Shown here in pieces: positions 1 through 8,077 of a DNA stretch of 64,000 nt. This DNA is from JAUWCL01 sp964599375. GTDB lineage: Bacteria > Krumholzibacteriota > Krumholzibacteriia > Krumholzibacteriales > Krumholzibacteriaceae. The notes beneath the pieces are model-generated. The model did not search any database. It was not told the origin of the DNA and saw nothing but the letters and a program-made list of their open reading frames with translations. The stretch lies in NCBI GenBank assembly GCA_964599375.1, contig CAZREW010000005.1:62001-126000 (forward strand), in the 5' to 3' direction. A program made the translations under genes and the position numbers. Each line of letters begins with the position of its first letter. Within the stretch, counting starts at the first letter, position 1.

Positions 1-2
1 AG

Positions 3-608
3 GGAAACATCCTTCTTGATGGAGAAAAATACCAGGACGCGGCGAAAGCGTATAACAAGGTCCTCGAAGATTACAGGAGCTCGGGCCCGGAAGCCGTAGA
101 GGCGCAGTGGCAACTCGCCATACTCGAAGAGCGCAGGAATAACTGGGTCGAGGCCTCTCTCCATTACAAGTCGGTCTACACCGACTACCCCACAACAATA
201 CAGGGATTGGAGGCGCCGCTGCGAATCGCCGCCCATTACAGGGCGACGGGAGAGGCCGAGGCTCTTGAGGCGGCCTACGAGAGAGCGGCCGAGCATTATA
301 AGCGGCTCTCTTCGATGCAGTATTCGGAGATGGTCAGGATAGTCGCGGAGGAATACAACGTGCGTGCCCTGATAGAGCAGCAGCGCTGGAAAGAAGCGGC
401 TTCCCGGCTGCTGGCGCTGCCGGGAGAGTACCCCCAGTACCACCGTTTCAAGGAAAACTGCCTGATGGCAGCGTCCATATATGAGAACGAGCTCGGCGAC
501 CCGGGCCGGGCGGCCGAGATCCTGAAGAGCTGCGCGGCCGACTACCCGGACACTCCGGTCGCCGCCGAGGCTCTCAGGCAGTACGAAAGGATCAAGGGAT
601 CGAGATGA
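3..608 (+). CDS. TPR-repeat protein, C-terminal part (5' end outside window)
   Basis: The reading frame is open from the first bases of the window, so the protein starts to the left. About 200 residues are visible. They form helical repeats of tetratricopeptide type: pairs such as YQDAAKAYNKVLEDY, followed by repeats with Y..A...Y and a final AEILKSCAADYPDTPVAAEAL. This last element resembles the end of outer-membrane or periplasmic TPR proteins that hand over regular 'YP.t..a..AL' units. The stop overlaps the start of the histidine kinase gene (ATGA), so the two are translationally coupled. In PEP-CTERM gene sets a TPR protein often lies near prsK/prsR, but the partner role here is inference. 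Confidence 0.75.
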   Translation, partial: GNILLDGEKYQDAAKAYNKVLEDYRSSGPEAVEAQWQLAILEERRNNWVEASLHYKSVYTDYPTTIQGLEAPLRIAAHYRATGEAEALEAAYERAAEHYKRLSSMQYSEMVRIVAEEYNVRALIEQQRWKEAASRLLALPGEYPQYHRFKENCLMAASIYENELGDPGRAAEILKSCAADYPDTPVAAEALRQYERIKGSR

Positions 609-2704
609 CTACTCTTACGGCGATACTGACCGGATCGTCATCGGCCCTCCTGTTTCTGCTCGCCGTGATACATGTCTCCTCGCGAAGGCGCAGCGCGCAA
701 AAGACCCTATTTATCCTTTCCGCGGCCATTGCCTCGGCGGCGGCGGCCGCCCTGACGCTCGCGCTGATCTCGAGATCTCCCGAAGATGTGATGCGCCGCC
801 TCCAGATCCACCTCGCGCTGTTGATATTCTCCCCTGCTCTCTTCATCCCGTTCTTTGCCTTCTTCGGGCGCAGCGATGCGGACCACAGAATGCGGAGGTG
901 GCTTCCGGGCATGATCACTCTGGGGACCCTGCTCGCCGCGGCCGCCCTGCTGGTTCCGGTGGAACTGGTCATCAGCAGGTTCCAGATCGCTGAGGGAGGC
1001 GGGCTCTGGAGGATCGGGGTCACCCCGTTCGGGCAGATGCTCGCGCTCCTGGCCCTCGCCATAAACGTCCTGATCCTTCATTCCTTCGAGAATACGTACA
1101 GAGCGGCGACGGTCCCCGCGAAGGTATCCCTCAAGTACCCGCTTCTCGGGACGATCCTGGCCTCGGTCATGAATTTCATCATGATGAGCCGGCTGGTGCT
1201 GCTGTCCGAGGTAGATAACTATTTTATCTCCGCCGGAGCCCTCGGCATGATCATATTCTGCATAACCGTCCTCTACGCGGGATGGAGGTACCCCGTATTC
1301 GAGGTCAAGACCGTGATGGAGACCGGCAAGGCGCCATCGGTGGTGACCGTGGTCATCTCGGGACTCTACCTGCTCGCGTTCGCGCTGATCACCTGGACAT
1401 CCGATCTGATCGGGATGCCTTATCACAGGCTGGGCACGATGGTACTCTCGGTATTCACCATATTCGTCCTGCTCGCCGTCCTCATATCGGGAAAAGCCAG
1501 GCGCCAGCTGAGAATCTTCGTCAACGAGAACTTCAGGCCCGGCCTGTACAATTACAGGCGGGAATGGCGCTACTATGCCCGGCTGATGACCTCATGCTCG
1601 ACTGTCGACGACCTGCTCGCCAACACAATAAGCTCGCTCTGCGAGACTATGATGGTGAAGAAGGGCCTGATCTATGCCGGCATCAGCGGAGGCAGAGCGG
1701 CAGACTACGGGCTCGAGAAGGAAGAGATCGCCGACGCCTCCTCGGGCGGAATGATGGAGCTCTATTCCGGTTCTCCCATAGCCATGATCCCGGGCCACAG
1801 GCGGCTCACGCACGCCACTGACCGCCAGGCCGGACCGGACACCGGCATCGGCGAAACACCAGGATGGGTCCGGGCCATTTCGTTCCTGACGATCGGCGGA
1901 GAGCCAAGAGGTTTTATAGCCCTTGGGAGGAAGGATTTCGGGAGGCTATGGTCGGAGGAGGACCGCGATTTTCTCGCTACGATCACCGATCAGGCCGCTC
2001 TCGCGCTGGAAAACCTTCTCATGGAGGAACGACATCTTGAATCGAAACAGCTCGAATCCTTCAACAGGTTCGCCTCCTTTGTGATCCATGATCTCAAGAA
2101 CACGGTCGGCATGCTCTCCTTGACTGCCGAAAACGCCAGGGATAATATCCATGATAGGGAATTCCAGGAAGACGCGATCGACACGATCGAGAGATCGGTA
2201 CAGAAGATGCGCCGCCTGATAGATTCGCTGAACGCGCACAAGTCGCCGACCGCCATCTCCAGGGCTCCGACGGACATGGCCTCGACGGCCGCAGAAAAGA
2301 TCGATGTGCTCAGGCAGCTCGCGTCGAAAAAAGGCGTCGCGGTCAGTCTCGAATCTGAAGAAAGCGTGTCAGCTTTCGTAGATCAGGCTGCCATTTCCCG
2401 GATCGTGGAGAATCTCGTGCTCAACTCTATCGAGGCCACGGGCGAAGGCGGATCTGTGGAGGTCAGGTTGGCCCGGCACGGGAAGACGCTGACGATCACA
2501 GTCAGCGACGATGGACCGGGATTCGACTGCGATTTCCTCGAAAACGGGCTGTTCAGGCCGTTCATGAGCACGAAGAAGAACGGGCTGGGGGTCGGGCTCG
2601 TCCTCTGCAAGTCTCTCACCGAGGCGCACGGCGGGTCGATCTCGGTCTCAAGCCTCCCGGGAGGCGGAGCGACAGTCAAGGTGGAGATACCGGCGGGCGG
2701 GTAA
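605..2704 (+). CDS. prsK: PrsK-like membrane sensor histidine kinase
   Basis: A 699-residue kinase. Residues 1-300 hold many hydrophobic helices (about eight to ten), residues 330-480 look like a GAF sensor domain, and the transmitter follows. The phosphoacceptor is probably H495 in FVIHDLKNT. The ATPase domain shows the N box (ENLVLNSIEATGEGG), DDGPGF and GLGVGL motifs. The long multi-helix N terminus, the GAF domain, the HDLKN H-box and the next gene together match PrsK, the kinase linked to PEP-CTERM/exosortase regulons. It would phosphorylate the regulator encoded 25 nt downstream. The start is the ATG of an ATGA overlap with the preceding TPR gene. No exosortase or PEP-CTERM motif is seen in the window, so the name rests on architecture and order. 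Confidence 0.8.
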   Translation: MTTLTAILTGSSSALLFLLAVIHVSSRRRSAQKTLFILSAAIASAAAAALTLALISRSPEDVMRRLQIHLALLIFSPALFIPFFAFFGRSDADHRMRRWLPGMITLGTLLAAAALLVPVELVISRFQIAEGGGLWRIGVTPFGQMLALLALAINVLILHSFENTYRAATVPAKVSLKYPLLGTILASVMNFIMMSRLVLLSEVDNYFISAGALGMIIFCITVLYAGWRYPVFEVKTVMETGKAPSVVTVVISGLYLLAFALITWTSDLIGMPYHRLGTMVLSVFTIFVLLAVLISGKARRQLRIFVNENFRPGLYNYRREWRYYARLMTSCSTVDDLLANTISSLCETMMVKKGLIYAGISGGRAADYGLEKEEIADASSGGMMELYSGSPIAMIPGHRRLTHATDRQAGPDTGIGETPGWVRAISFLTIGGEPRGFIALGRKDFGRLWSEEDRDFLATITDQAALALENLLMEERHLESKQLESFNRFASFVIHDLKNTVGMLSLTAENARDNIHDREFQEDAIDTIERSVQKMRRLIDSLNAHKSPTAISRAPTDMASTAAEKIDVLRQLASKKGVAVSLESEESVSAFVDQAAISRIVENLVLNSIEATGEGGSVEVRLARHGKTLTITVSDDGPGFDCDFLENGLFRPFMSTKKNGLGVGLVLCKSLTEAHGGSISVSSLPGGGATVKVEIPAGG

Positions 2705-2729
2705 GCGCCTGGAAAGGCACGGTCGGGAT

Positions 2730-4145
2730 TTGGCAAAGGACAGACTGCTCATTGTAGACGACGAAGAGACGATCCTCAAGCAGCTCAAATGGGCCTTCAA
2801 GAGCGACTACGAGATCATCACGGCCTCGTCAGCTGCCGAGGCGATAGCGGCTGTGAAGGCCGGCTCCCCCTCCGTTATGATACTCGACCTTTCCCTCAGC
2901 GAAAACGCTCCGGAGCTCGAGGGATTCGAGGTGCTCGAAACGGCGCTCAGCATCGATCCGCGCGTCAAGGTCGTGATGATCACAGGACACGACGACATGG
3001 AGAACGCTCTGAAGTCTATCGAAACGGGAGCGGTGGATTTCTACGCCAAGCCAGTCGACATAGATGAACTCAGGGTCATACTGCAGAGAGCGTTTTACAT
3101 AAGGTCCCTGGAGGAAGAGCTCGCCAGGCTCAAGGATGGGTACGCCAGAGGTCACGAATTCGAGGGAGTCATCGGGATGTCCGAGCCTATGCTCCGTGTA
3201 TTCGAGACGGTGAGGCGCATCGCGCCGACCGGAGTCTCGGTCCTTGTCACGGGCGAGAGCGGGACGGGCAAGGAGCTGATCGCGCGCGCGATCCACAACA
3301 AATCGACCCGCGGCGCAGGGCCATTCGTCCCGATCAACTGCGGCGCTATACCCGAGAACCTTCTCGAGAGCGAGCTTTTCGGCCATGAGAAGGGAAGCTT
3401 CACCGGGGCACACGCGGCGAAGGCGGGAAAATTCGAGACTGCCGACGGCGGCACTCTCTTCCTTGACGAGATCGGCGAGCTCCCGCAGGCCCTTCAAGTG
3501 AAGCTGCTGAGGTTCCTGCAGGACCAGGTGGTCGAGAGGGTCGGTGGAGGAACGCCGATCCAGGTCGACGTCCGCGTCATAGCGGCGACCAATCGCGATC
3601 TGGAGGAGATGATCGTGGAAAAGACTTTCCGTGAGGATCTCTACTACCGTATAAACACAGTCAGGATATCGATGCCACCTCTCAGAGACAGGGATGACGA
3701 TATCCTTCTTCTCGCCACGAGATTCCTCCACCGGTACAGCTCAGAGTTCTCGAGGGGCCTGAAGGGGTACAGCAGGGCGTCCATCCAGGCGATCCACTCG
3801 TACCACTGGCCCGGCAACGTCAGGGAGCTCGACAACAGGGTAAAGCGGGGCGTGCTGATGGCCGCTTCCAACCTGATTCAGCCTTCCGACCTCGATATCC
3901 CGTTCGAAGGCGCCGCCGCAGAAGACTCGCCGGCGCAGGAGACTTCGATCAGCGTCGCGGGCGAGATGTCGCTGAAGGAGGCAAGGGACAGACTGGAGAA
4001 GGGCATGGTCGTAGCCGCGCTCCTGCGGACATCGGGAAACGTATCCGCGTCCGCTGGCGAGCTGGGGGTGAGCCGCCCTACCCTGCACGACCTGATGAAG
4101 AAACACGGAATCGACGCAGGCGATTTCCGAGCGCCGAAGAAATAA
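2730..4145 (+). CDS. prsR: PrsR-like sigma-54-dependent response regulator
   Basis: A 471-residue NtrC-type activator. The receiver domain (residues 1-125) has the acidic pair D10-D11 and the phosphoacceptor D53 in MILDLS. The AAA+ domain has Walker A GESGTGKE, the sigma-54 contact loop as GSFTGA, and GTLFLDEIGELP. The C-terminal Fis-type helix-turn-helix contains SAGELGVSRPTLHDLMKKHG. The start codon is TTG (2730), which gives the expected beginning MAKDRLLIVDDE. Lying directly after the kinase gene, it is the likely output of that sensor and would activate sigma-54 promoters. The family match is to the PEP-CTERM-associated PrsR group. The window shows no obvious target. Confidence 0.82.
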   Translation: MAKDRLLIVDDEETILKQLKWAFKSDYEIITASSAAEAIAAVKAGSPSVMILDLSLSENAPELEGFEVLETALSIDPRVKVVMITGHDDMENALKSIETGAVDFYAKPVDIDELRVILQRAFYIRSLEEELARLKDGYARGHEFEGVIGMSEPMLRVFETVRRIAPTGVSVLVTGESGTGKELIARAIHNKSTRGAGPFVPINCGAIPENLLESELFGHEKGSFTGAHAAKAGKFETADGGTLFLDEIGELPQALQVKLLRFLQDQVVERVGGGTPIQVDVRVIAATNRDLEEMIVEKTFREDLYYRINTVRISMPPLRDRDDDILLLATRFLHRYSSEFSRGLKGYSRASIQAIHSYHWPGNVRELDNRVKRGVLMAASNLIQPSDLDIPFEGAAAEDSPAQETSISVAGEMSLKEARDRLEKGMVVAALLRTSGNVSASAGELGVSRPTLHDLMKKHGIDAGDFRAPKK

Positions 4146-4184
4146 TATGTCTGCGGTCCGCGTATTTTCCCTTATATTTATGTC

Positions 4185-4931
4185 ATGCTGAGAAAGACAC
4201 TCATCCATCTCGTATGTTTCGCGGCGGCGGCAGCCGCGATGCTCGCCGGCACAGGCTGCACAGACAGCACGACCGGCCCTCGGGAAAGCGGCGACACCAT
4301 CACGGTGGTGTTCCGGGACGGGACCGAGCCCATCCCTTCATATACCGGCACGAGGGACGCGGTGATCAGGGACGGCCCGACCCTGGCAATGCGCACCAGC
4401 AACGACGGCACCTCGCCCCTCGACACTCTCGGAGTCATCAGGATCGAAGAGATGCTCTACGAACGCAGGATGCTCTTGAGGTTCGACCTCACCTCGATAA
4501 CCGACTGCGCAAAAGTGACAGGCGCGATGCTGACTATCAGCGTCGAGCCCGAGGACACGAACCGTACCGTCTGGCTAGACGCGTGGGAGGCGACCGTTCC
4601 GGCGGCTTATCCGGGTTCATGGGTAGAGGGATTCCTTAACGAGGGTGTTTCATGGCTCTATGTCGACGAGGGAGTCTCGCCGTGGACCGTCCCGGGCGGA
4701 GATCATCTCGGCCTGATGGACTCCAGGCCGGTCAAGTCCGACACCACAGTCTACTTCGAGCTCGACCCGGCAAGGGTCGAGAGATGGATAAAGGTGCCTT
4801 CGGTAAACGACGGCGTTCTTATCATACCCAGGACCGCGGGACAGCAGACTTTTCTCCACGTGTACATGAGGGAGAACGCCGCCGAGGCGCTGCGGCCCGA
4901 ACTCACCGTCAGATATCTCAAGGGCGGGTGA
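4185..4931 (+). CDS. Exported lipoprotein with DNRLRE-like domain
   Basis: A 248-residue protein with a lipoprotein signal peptide whose lipobox reads LAGTGC. The mature part resembles DNRLRE (disaggregatase-related) beta-sandwich domains: a charged start DAVIRDGPTLAMRTSNDG, the RRMLLRFDLTSI segment, a long middle in which a strand carries TVWLDAWEAT, and the closing LRPELTVRYL. Such domains occur in surface-attached proteins and are thought to bind carbohydrate or act as stalks. No catalytic residues are recognisable. It follows the regulator gene after 39 nt and is transcribed toward the MscS gene. Confidence 0.65.
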   Translation: MLRKTLIHLVCFAAAAAAMLAGTGCTDSTTGPRESGDTITVVFRDGTEPIPSYTGTRDAVIRDGPTLAMRTSNDGTSPLDTLGVIRIEEMLYERRMLLRFDLTSITDCAKVTGAMLTISVEPEDTNRTVWLDAWEATVPAAYPGSWVEGFLNEGVSWLYVDEGVSPWTVPGGDHLGLMDSRPVKSDTTVYFELDPARVERWIKVPSVNDGVLIIPRTAGQQTFLHVYMRENAAEALRPELTVRYLKGG

Positions 4932-4943
4932 GTCGGCTGACGC

Positions 4944-4960
4944 TTCCGGGGTCCCCGGAA
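4944..4960. terminator. Short hairpin between convergent genes
   Basis: Perfect 8-bp dyad TTCCGGGG-T-CCCCGGAA in the 34-nt gap between the two converging genes. It could serve both strands as a terminator, but there is no T-run on either side and the loop is very tight, so this is only a candidate. Confidence 0.35.
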
Positions 4961-4965
4961 ATGAT

Positions 4966-5871
4966 TCAGCGCTTTTCGGAGCCGGCAGCTTGACTGTCCT
5001 CTGCTTTCCGGATCTTCAGCACCCCCTTGTTCTCCCCTTCGCCCATATACAGCGTCACATGAGGGAAAGGGATCTCGATCCCGGCCTCGTCGAACCTGTT
5101 CTTGATCCTGCGCCTGTACTCTCTCGCCACCGTCCACTGCTCGAGCGGCTTCGTGGTGATCCTGGCCTTGATGTTCACGGAGGAGTCCCCGAAGCTGTCG
5201 ACCCCGAGCATCTCCAAGGGAGCAAGTATGCGTGGAGCGAATTCGGCGTCTTTCGACAGCTCCTCGCCTACCTCCTTCATCACCCTCATCACATCATCGA
5301 CATTCTCCTTGTACGCGACTCCGATGTCGAGAACTACCCTGGAGTACTCCTTGGTCATATTAGTGACCGTCGCTATCTCTCCGTTAGGTATTATGTGCAT
5401 ATTCCCCGAAAGGTCACGAAGGGTGGTCACCCTGAGGTTGATCGCTTCGACCAGTCCCGTCTTGTCGGCTATCTCTACAACGTCGCCGACGTTCATCTGA
5501 TTATCGAGAAGTATGAAAAACCCGCTGATCACATCCTTGACGAGGCTCTGCGCCCCGAAGCCCACCGCGAGCCCCACTACCCCGGCGCCGGCCAGCAGGG
5601 GGGCGATATCCAGCCCGAGCGCCTCGAGAGTCATCAGCGCCGCCGCCAGTATCACGATCGCTCTCATGGTCTTTTCGATGAGCCCCGCCAGGGTCTCGGT
5701 CCGTTTGGTCCGTTCGACGTCATTCTCCGTCTTCTGGGAGATCCTGTCTCTTGACCTATATATGAGCATCTTGAGGACCCTGATGAGGATGAACGATACG
5801 ATCACGATCGCCAGGACCTTGGCTCCGCTGGTTATGAGCCACCTCCATACTACATCGATGAAACCATTCAT
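4966..5871 (-). CDS. MscS-family small-conductance mechanosensitive channel
   Basis: A 301-residue protein. Three hydrophobic helices are followed by the conserved pore helix/beta-domain stretch: GLDIAPLLAGAGVVGLAVGFGAQSLVKD is the TM3 region with Gly/Ala packing, followed by the MscS beta signature FFILLDNQMNVGDVVEIADKTG. The C-terminal vestibule part ends in a charged tail. Such channels open under membrane tension and release solutes on hypo-osmotic shock. I place the start at the internal ATG (MNGFIDVV) because AGGAGA lies 7 nt upstream; an in-frame ATG 24 nt earlier lacks such a site. The neighbours do not suggest a special role. Confidence 0.88.
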   Translation of the reverse strand: MNGFIDVVWRWLITSGAKVLAIVIVSFILIRVLKMLIYRSRDRISQKTENDVERTKRTETLAGLIEKTMRAIVILAAALMTLEALGLDIAPLLAGAGVVGLAVGFGAQSLVKDVISGFFILLDNQMNVGDVVEIADKTGLVEAINLRVTTLRDLSGNMHIIPNGEIATVTNMTKEYSRVVLDIGVAYKENVDDVMRVMKEVGEELSKDAEFAPRILAPLEMLGVDSFGDSSVNIKARITTKPLEQWTVAREYRRRIKNRFDEAGIEIPFPHVTLYMGEGENKGVLKIRKAEDSQAAGSEKR

Positions 5872-6022
5872 TCCCGGTTCTCCTTTCGGGTGCATCTTCG
5901 GCCTGTTATCTTTCTACGGATCTTCCCGCCGCCTGGTCCCTCCGCTCCGAGGAACAACGGCCGATAACGATTCTACAACGGCCAGGCCTGATGGAAAACA
6001 GTAATCGAAGACCGCGGGCCTG

Positions 6023-6110
6023 CCGCGGCACCGGCGTTGCATCTGTAATGAAAGGCAGCAGCGGTCAGGGACCCGCTCCCGAGAGCGGGATTCCCGGCGG
6101 TGCCCCGCGG
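6023..6110 (+). other. Strongly structured intergenic segment (possible leader RNA)
   Basis: The 320-nt gap between the divergent MscS and GHL15-like genes holds nested inverted repeats. An outer stem CCGCGGCACCG (6023-6033) pairs with CGGTG..CCGCGG (6098-6110, 2-nt bulge). Inside it is a hairpin whose arms 6068-6078 and 6083-6095 contain GGGA + CCCGCTC against GAGCGGG + TCCC. I know no RNA family that fits. It ends about 80 nt before the downstream start codon and could be part of a 5' leader. Nothing else is apparent in this gap. Confidence 0.3.
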
Positions 6111-6192
6111 TTCCCTGAAAGGGAGCATCGTTACCGGTCGTTCCTCCAGCTTGAAGAGGGCCGGACCGCGGGACTTGAGGAGGTATCGCATA

Positions 6193-7380
6193 ATGCGCAT
6201 GTCCCTGATGACGATCACACTATCGGCGGCGGTCTTTCTCGCCTGCTCCGGTTCTCCCTCTGAACCGGCCGAGCCCCAGGGATCTTCCCCGCCCTTCGAG
6301 CAGTACCCCATGCGTGGTGTGGTCCACTGGAGGGATTTTTTCAACTGGGACGAGGCCAGGACAGCGGAGGCGGCGAGGGCAGGCCTTCTGATCCTCCCGA
6401 TCGAGCGATGCTTCTCTCCGCTGGCGGAGGATATCATCGCGCGTATAAGAGAGCTGAATCCCGACGTAAGGATACTCGGATACCTCGGCATGCTCCAGGT
6501 GCGCGAACTCTACCCCGACACAGCCTACCTGGAGAAATACCTGCCCTGGGAACTGGAATTCTATAATTCGACAAAGGACTACTGGACCTGGACGACCACC
6601 GGGGACACATTCTCCGTCTGGCCCGGCTCGATCTTCCTCGACCCGATAGACGACGAGGGACGGCCCGACGAAACACTGATCACTCGGATAGTGGGCATGC
6701 TCGAGGAGTATGTTGACGACCGGCCGGAAGCGATCGACGGCGTTATGCACGACTATTTCATGTACCAGCCTTACGTGAGCCCCTATAACGACAACGTCGA
6801 AGGGCAGGTCGATTTCGACGGTAACGGCATACCGATCGGCGAGGACGGGAACGAAAGGGCCGTCTTTCTCCGCTGGCAGAAGGACTACGCAGCCGCGATA
6901 AGGTCGAGGCTCGGACCCGGCTTCATACAGATCGCGAACGGCAAAGTGCCGCAGGAGGACGCCGAGCTCGCACGGTATCTCAACGGGATCTTCTACGAGC
7001 TCTTCCCCAACATGTGCTGGGGCATCACCGACCGGGCGGGATTAGAGAAACTTCTCGAGAACCAGGCCGGTGGATGGCTGACGCAGGCACAGGGCAGGAC
7101 ATGGTCCATCCTGACCAACAATTCGATCGAGTACAACAACATGTTCTGCATGCTTTCCAGCCTCCTGACCGGATGTTTCTACACCGAGCTCATAGACGAC
7201 TTCACATTCCGTGGTTGGTCGATAGAAGTCGACGCGGGACGGGCGCTCTCCGCGCTCACTGTCGAAGGAACATCCGACAGCATAATGACTTACAGGCGCC
7301 TCTTCGATGGCGGCGAGGCCCTGGTATCGTTCAATCCAGGCGGCGGACGCCGCGAGTGGACATTCATAGAAAACAACTGA
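6193..7380 (+). CDS. Lipoprotein, hypothetical glycosyl hydrolase family 15 (GHL15)-like
   Basis: A 395-residue exported protein. The signal peptide ends in a lipobox (VFLACSG). The mature part looks like a TIM-barrel glycosidase-like fold: the early segment VVHWRDFFNWDEARTAEAA, IIARIRELNPDVRILGYLG, AIDGVMHDYFMYQP with carboxylates at a strand end, FIQIANGK, and GIFYELFPN. This order resembles the uncharacterised GHL15 family; no substrate is known. I start at ATG 6193, preceded by GAGGAGG at good distance. The longer frame beginning at 6100 has no such site and would bury the signal peptide. The stop lies close to the next gene, so they may be co-transcribed. Confidence 0.6.
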   Translation: MRMSLMTITLSAAVFLACSGSPSEPAEPQGSSPPFEQYPMRGVVHWRDFFNWDEARTAEAARAGLLILPIERCFSPLAEDIIARIRELNPDVRILGYLGMLQVRELYPDTAYLEKYLPWELEFYNSTKDYWTWTTTGDTFSVWPGSIFLDPIDDEGRPDETLITRIVGMLEEYVDDRPEAIDGVMHDYFMYQPYVSPYNDNVEGQVDFDGNGIPIGEDGNERAVFLRWQKDYAAAIRSRLGPGFIQIANGKVPQEDAELARYLNGIFYELFPNMCWGITDRAGLEKLLENQAGGWLTQAQGRTWSILTNNSIEYNNMFCMLSSLLTGCFYTELIDDFTFRGWSIEVDAGRALSALTVEGTSDSIMTYRRLFDGGEALVSFNPGGGRREWTFIENN

Positions 7381-7464
7381 GTGGTACGATTATTGCGTGT
7401 GGGGACGAAACAGGCGGACAAATCCGCCCTGTCCGACAATTCCCGTTACATGGAAGGTGTTATT

Positions 7465-7839
7465 GTGACAGGAAGAAGAAACGGAAAAAAGAGCGGCAAT
7501 TCGGCGGTCCTGGACTCGAGACCCCGGAAGAATAAACATAAACACGATCACAACGGGGCTGCTCTTACAATCACAAACGGCTGTTTCTCAGGCCTCACGA
7601 TCTCGCTGAAGAAGCAGGACACTTCCCTCGGCAGGGCCGTGTCGTGCGATATCTGTCTCGACAACGCGTTCGTCGCTGACGAACACGCGATAATCCACCG
7701 GTCGAACGGAGGGTACGAGATCGAGGACCTGAACACCAGACACGGTACCAGCATCAACGGCGAGGAAGTCCACAGGCGAGCCCTCAAGCGCGGCGACAGG
7801 ATAGTGATCGGCACGTTCGAGCTCAGATTCTCCTGCTGA
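7465..7839 (+). CDS. FHA-domain protein
   Basis: A small cytoplasmic protein (124 residues from this start). It carries one forkhead-associated domain over about its last 90 residues: the LGRA turn, ADEHAIIHR and the LNTRHGTSINGEEV loop that closes the phosphothreonine pocket. The N terminus is basic and disordered (GRRNGKKSGN, KNKHKHDHNG). FHA domains bind phosphothreonine peptides; no Ser/Thr kinase is encoded in the window. I choose GTG 7465 because GGAAGG lies 7 nt upstream. An in-frame ATG at 7450 and a GTG at 7381, directly after the preceding stop, are alternatives. Confidence 0.7.
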   Translation: MTGRRNGKKSGNSAVLDSRPRKNKHKHDHNGAALTITNGCFSGLTISLKKQDTSLGRAVSCDICLDNAFVADEHAIIHRSNGGYEIEDLNTRHGTSINGEEVHRRALKRGDRIVIGTFELRFSC

Positions 7840-8077
7840 CCGCAAGGCTGCCCGCTTGGTGGATCAGCATTATCCATCCGCGGACAATTACGCCCGGCTT
7901 CACGTTCCCATACCGGATCCCTCTTTTTTTATTCGGCAGCTCCGTTTTTTCTGTTAACATTGCCCGCGACGTGACCGGCGACTCACCGGTCGCATGACTT
8001 CGATCGACCTTGAGCCCAGAGCGCCAGCATGAGTCCGCGGCGACAAGATGTCCATCTTCTGAAAGGAAGTAGAGCAG

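Noticed and set aside
4944..4960. Treating the short dyad between convergent genes as a proven terminator
   Set aside because: It has no T-run and a loop of one base in perfect pairing, so it is listed only with low confidence.
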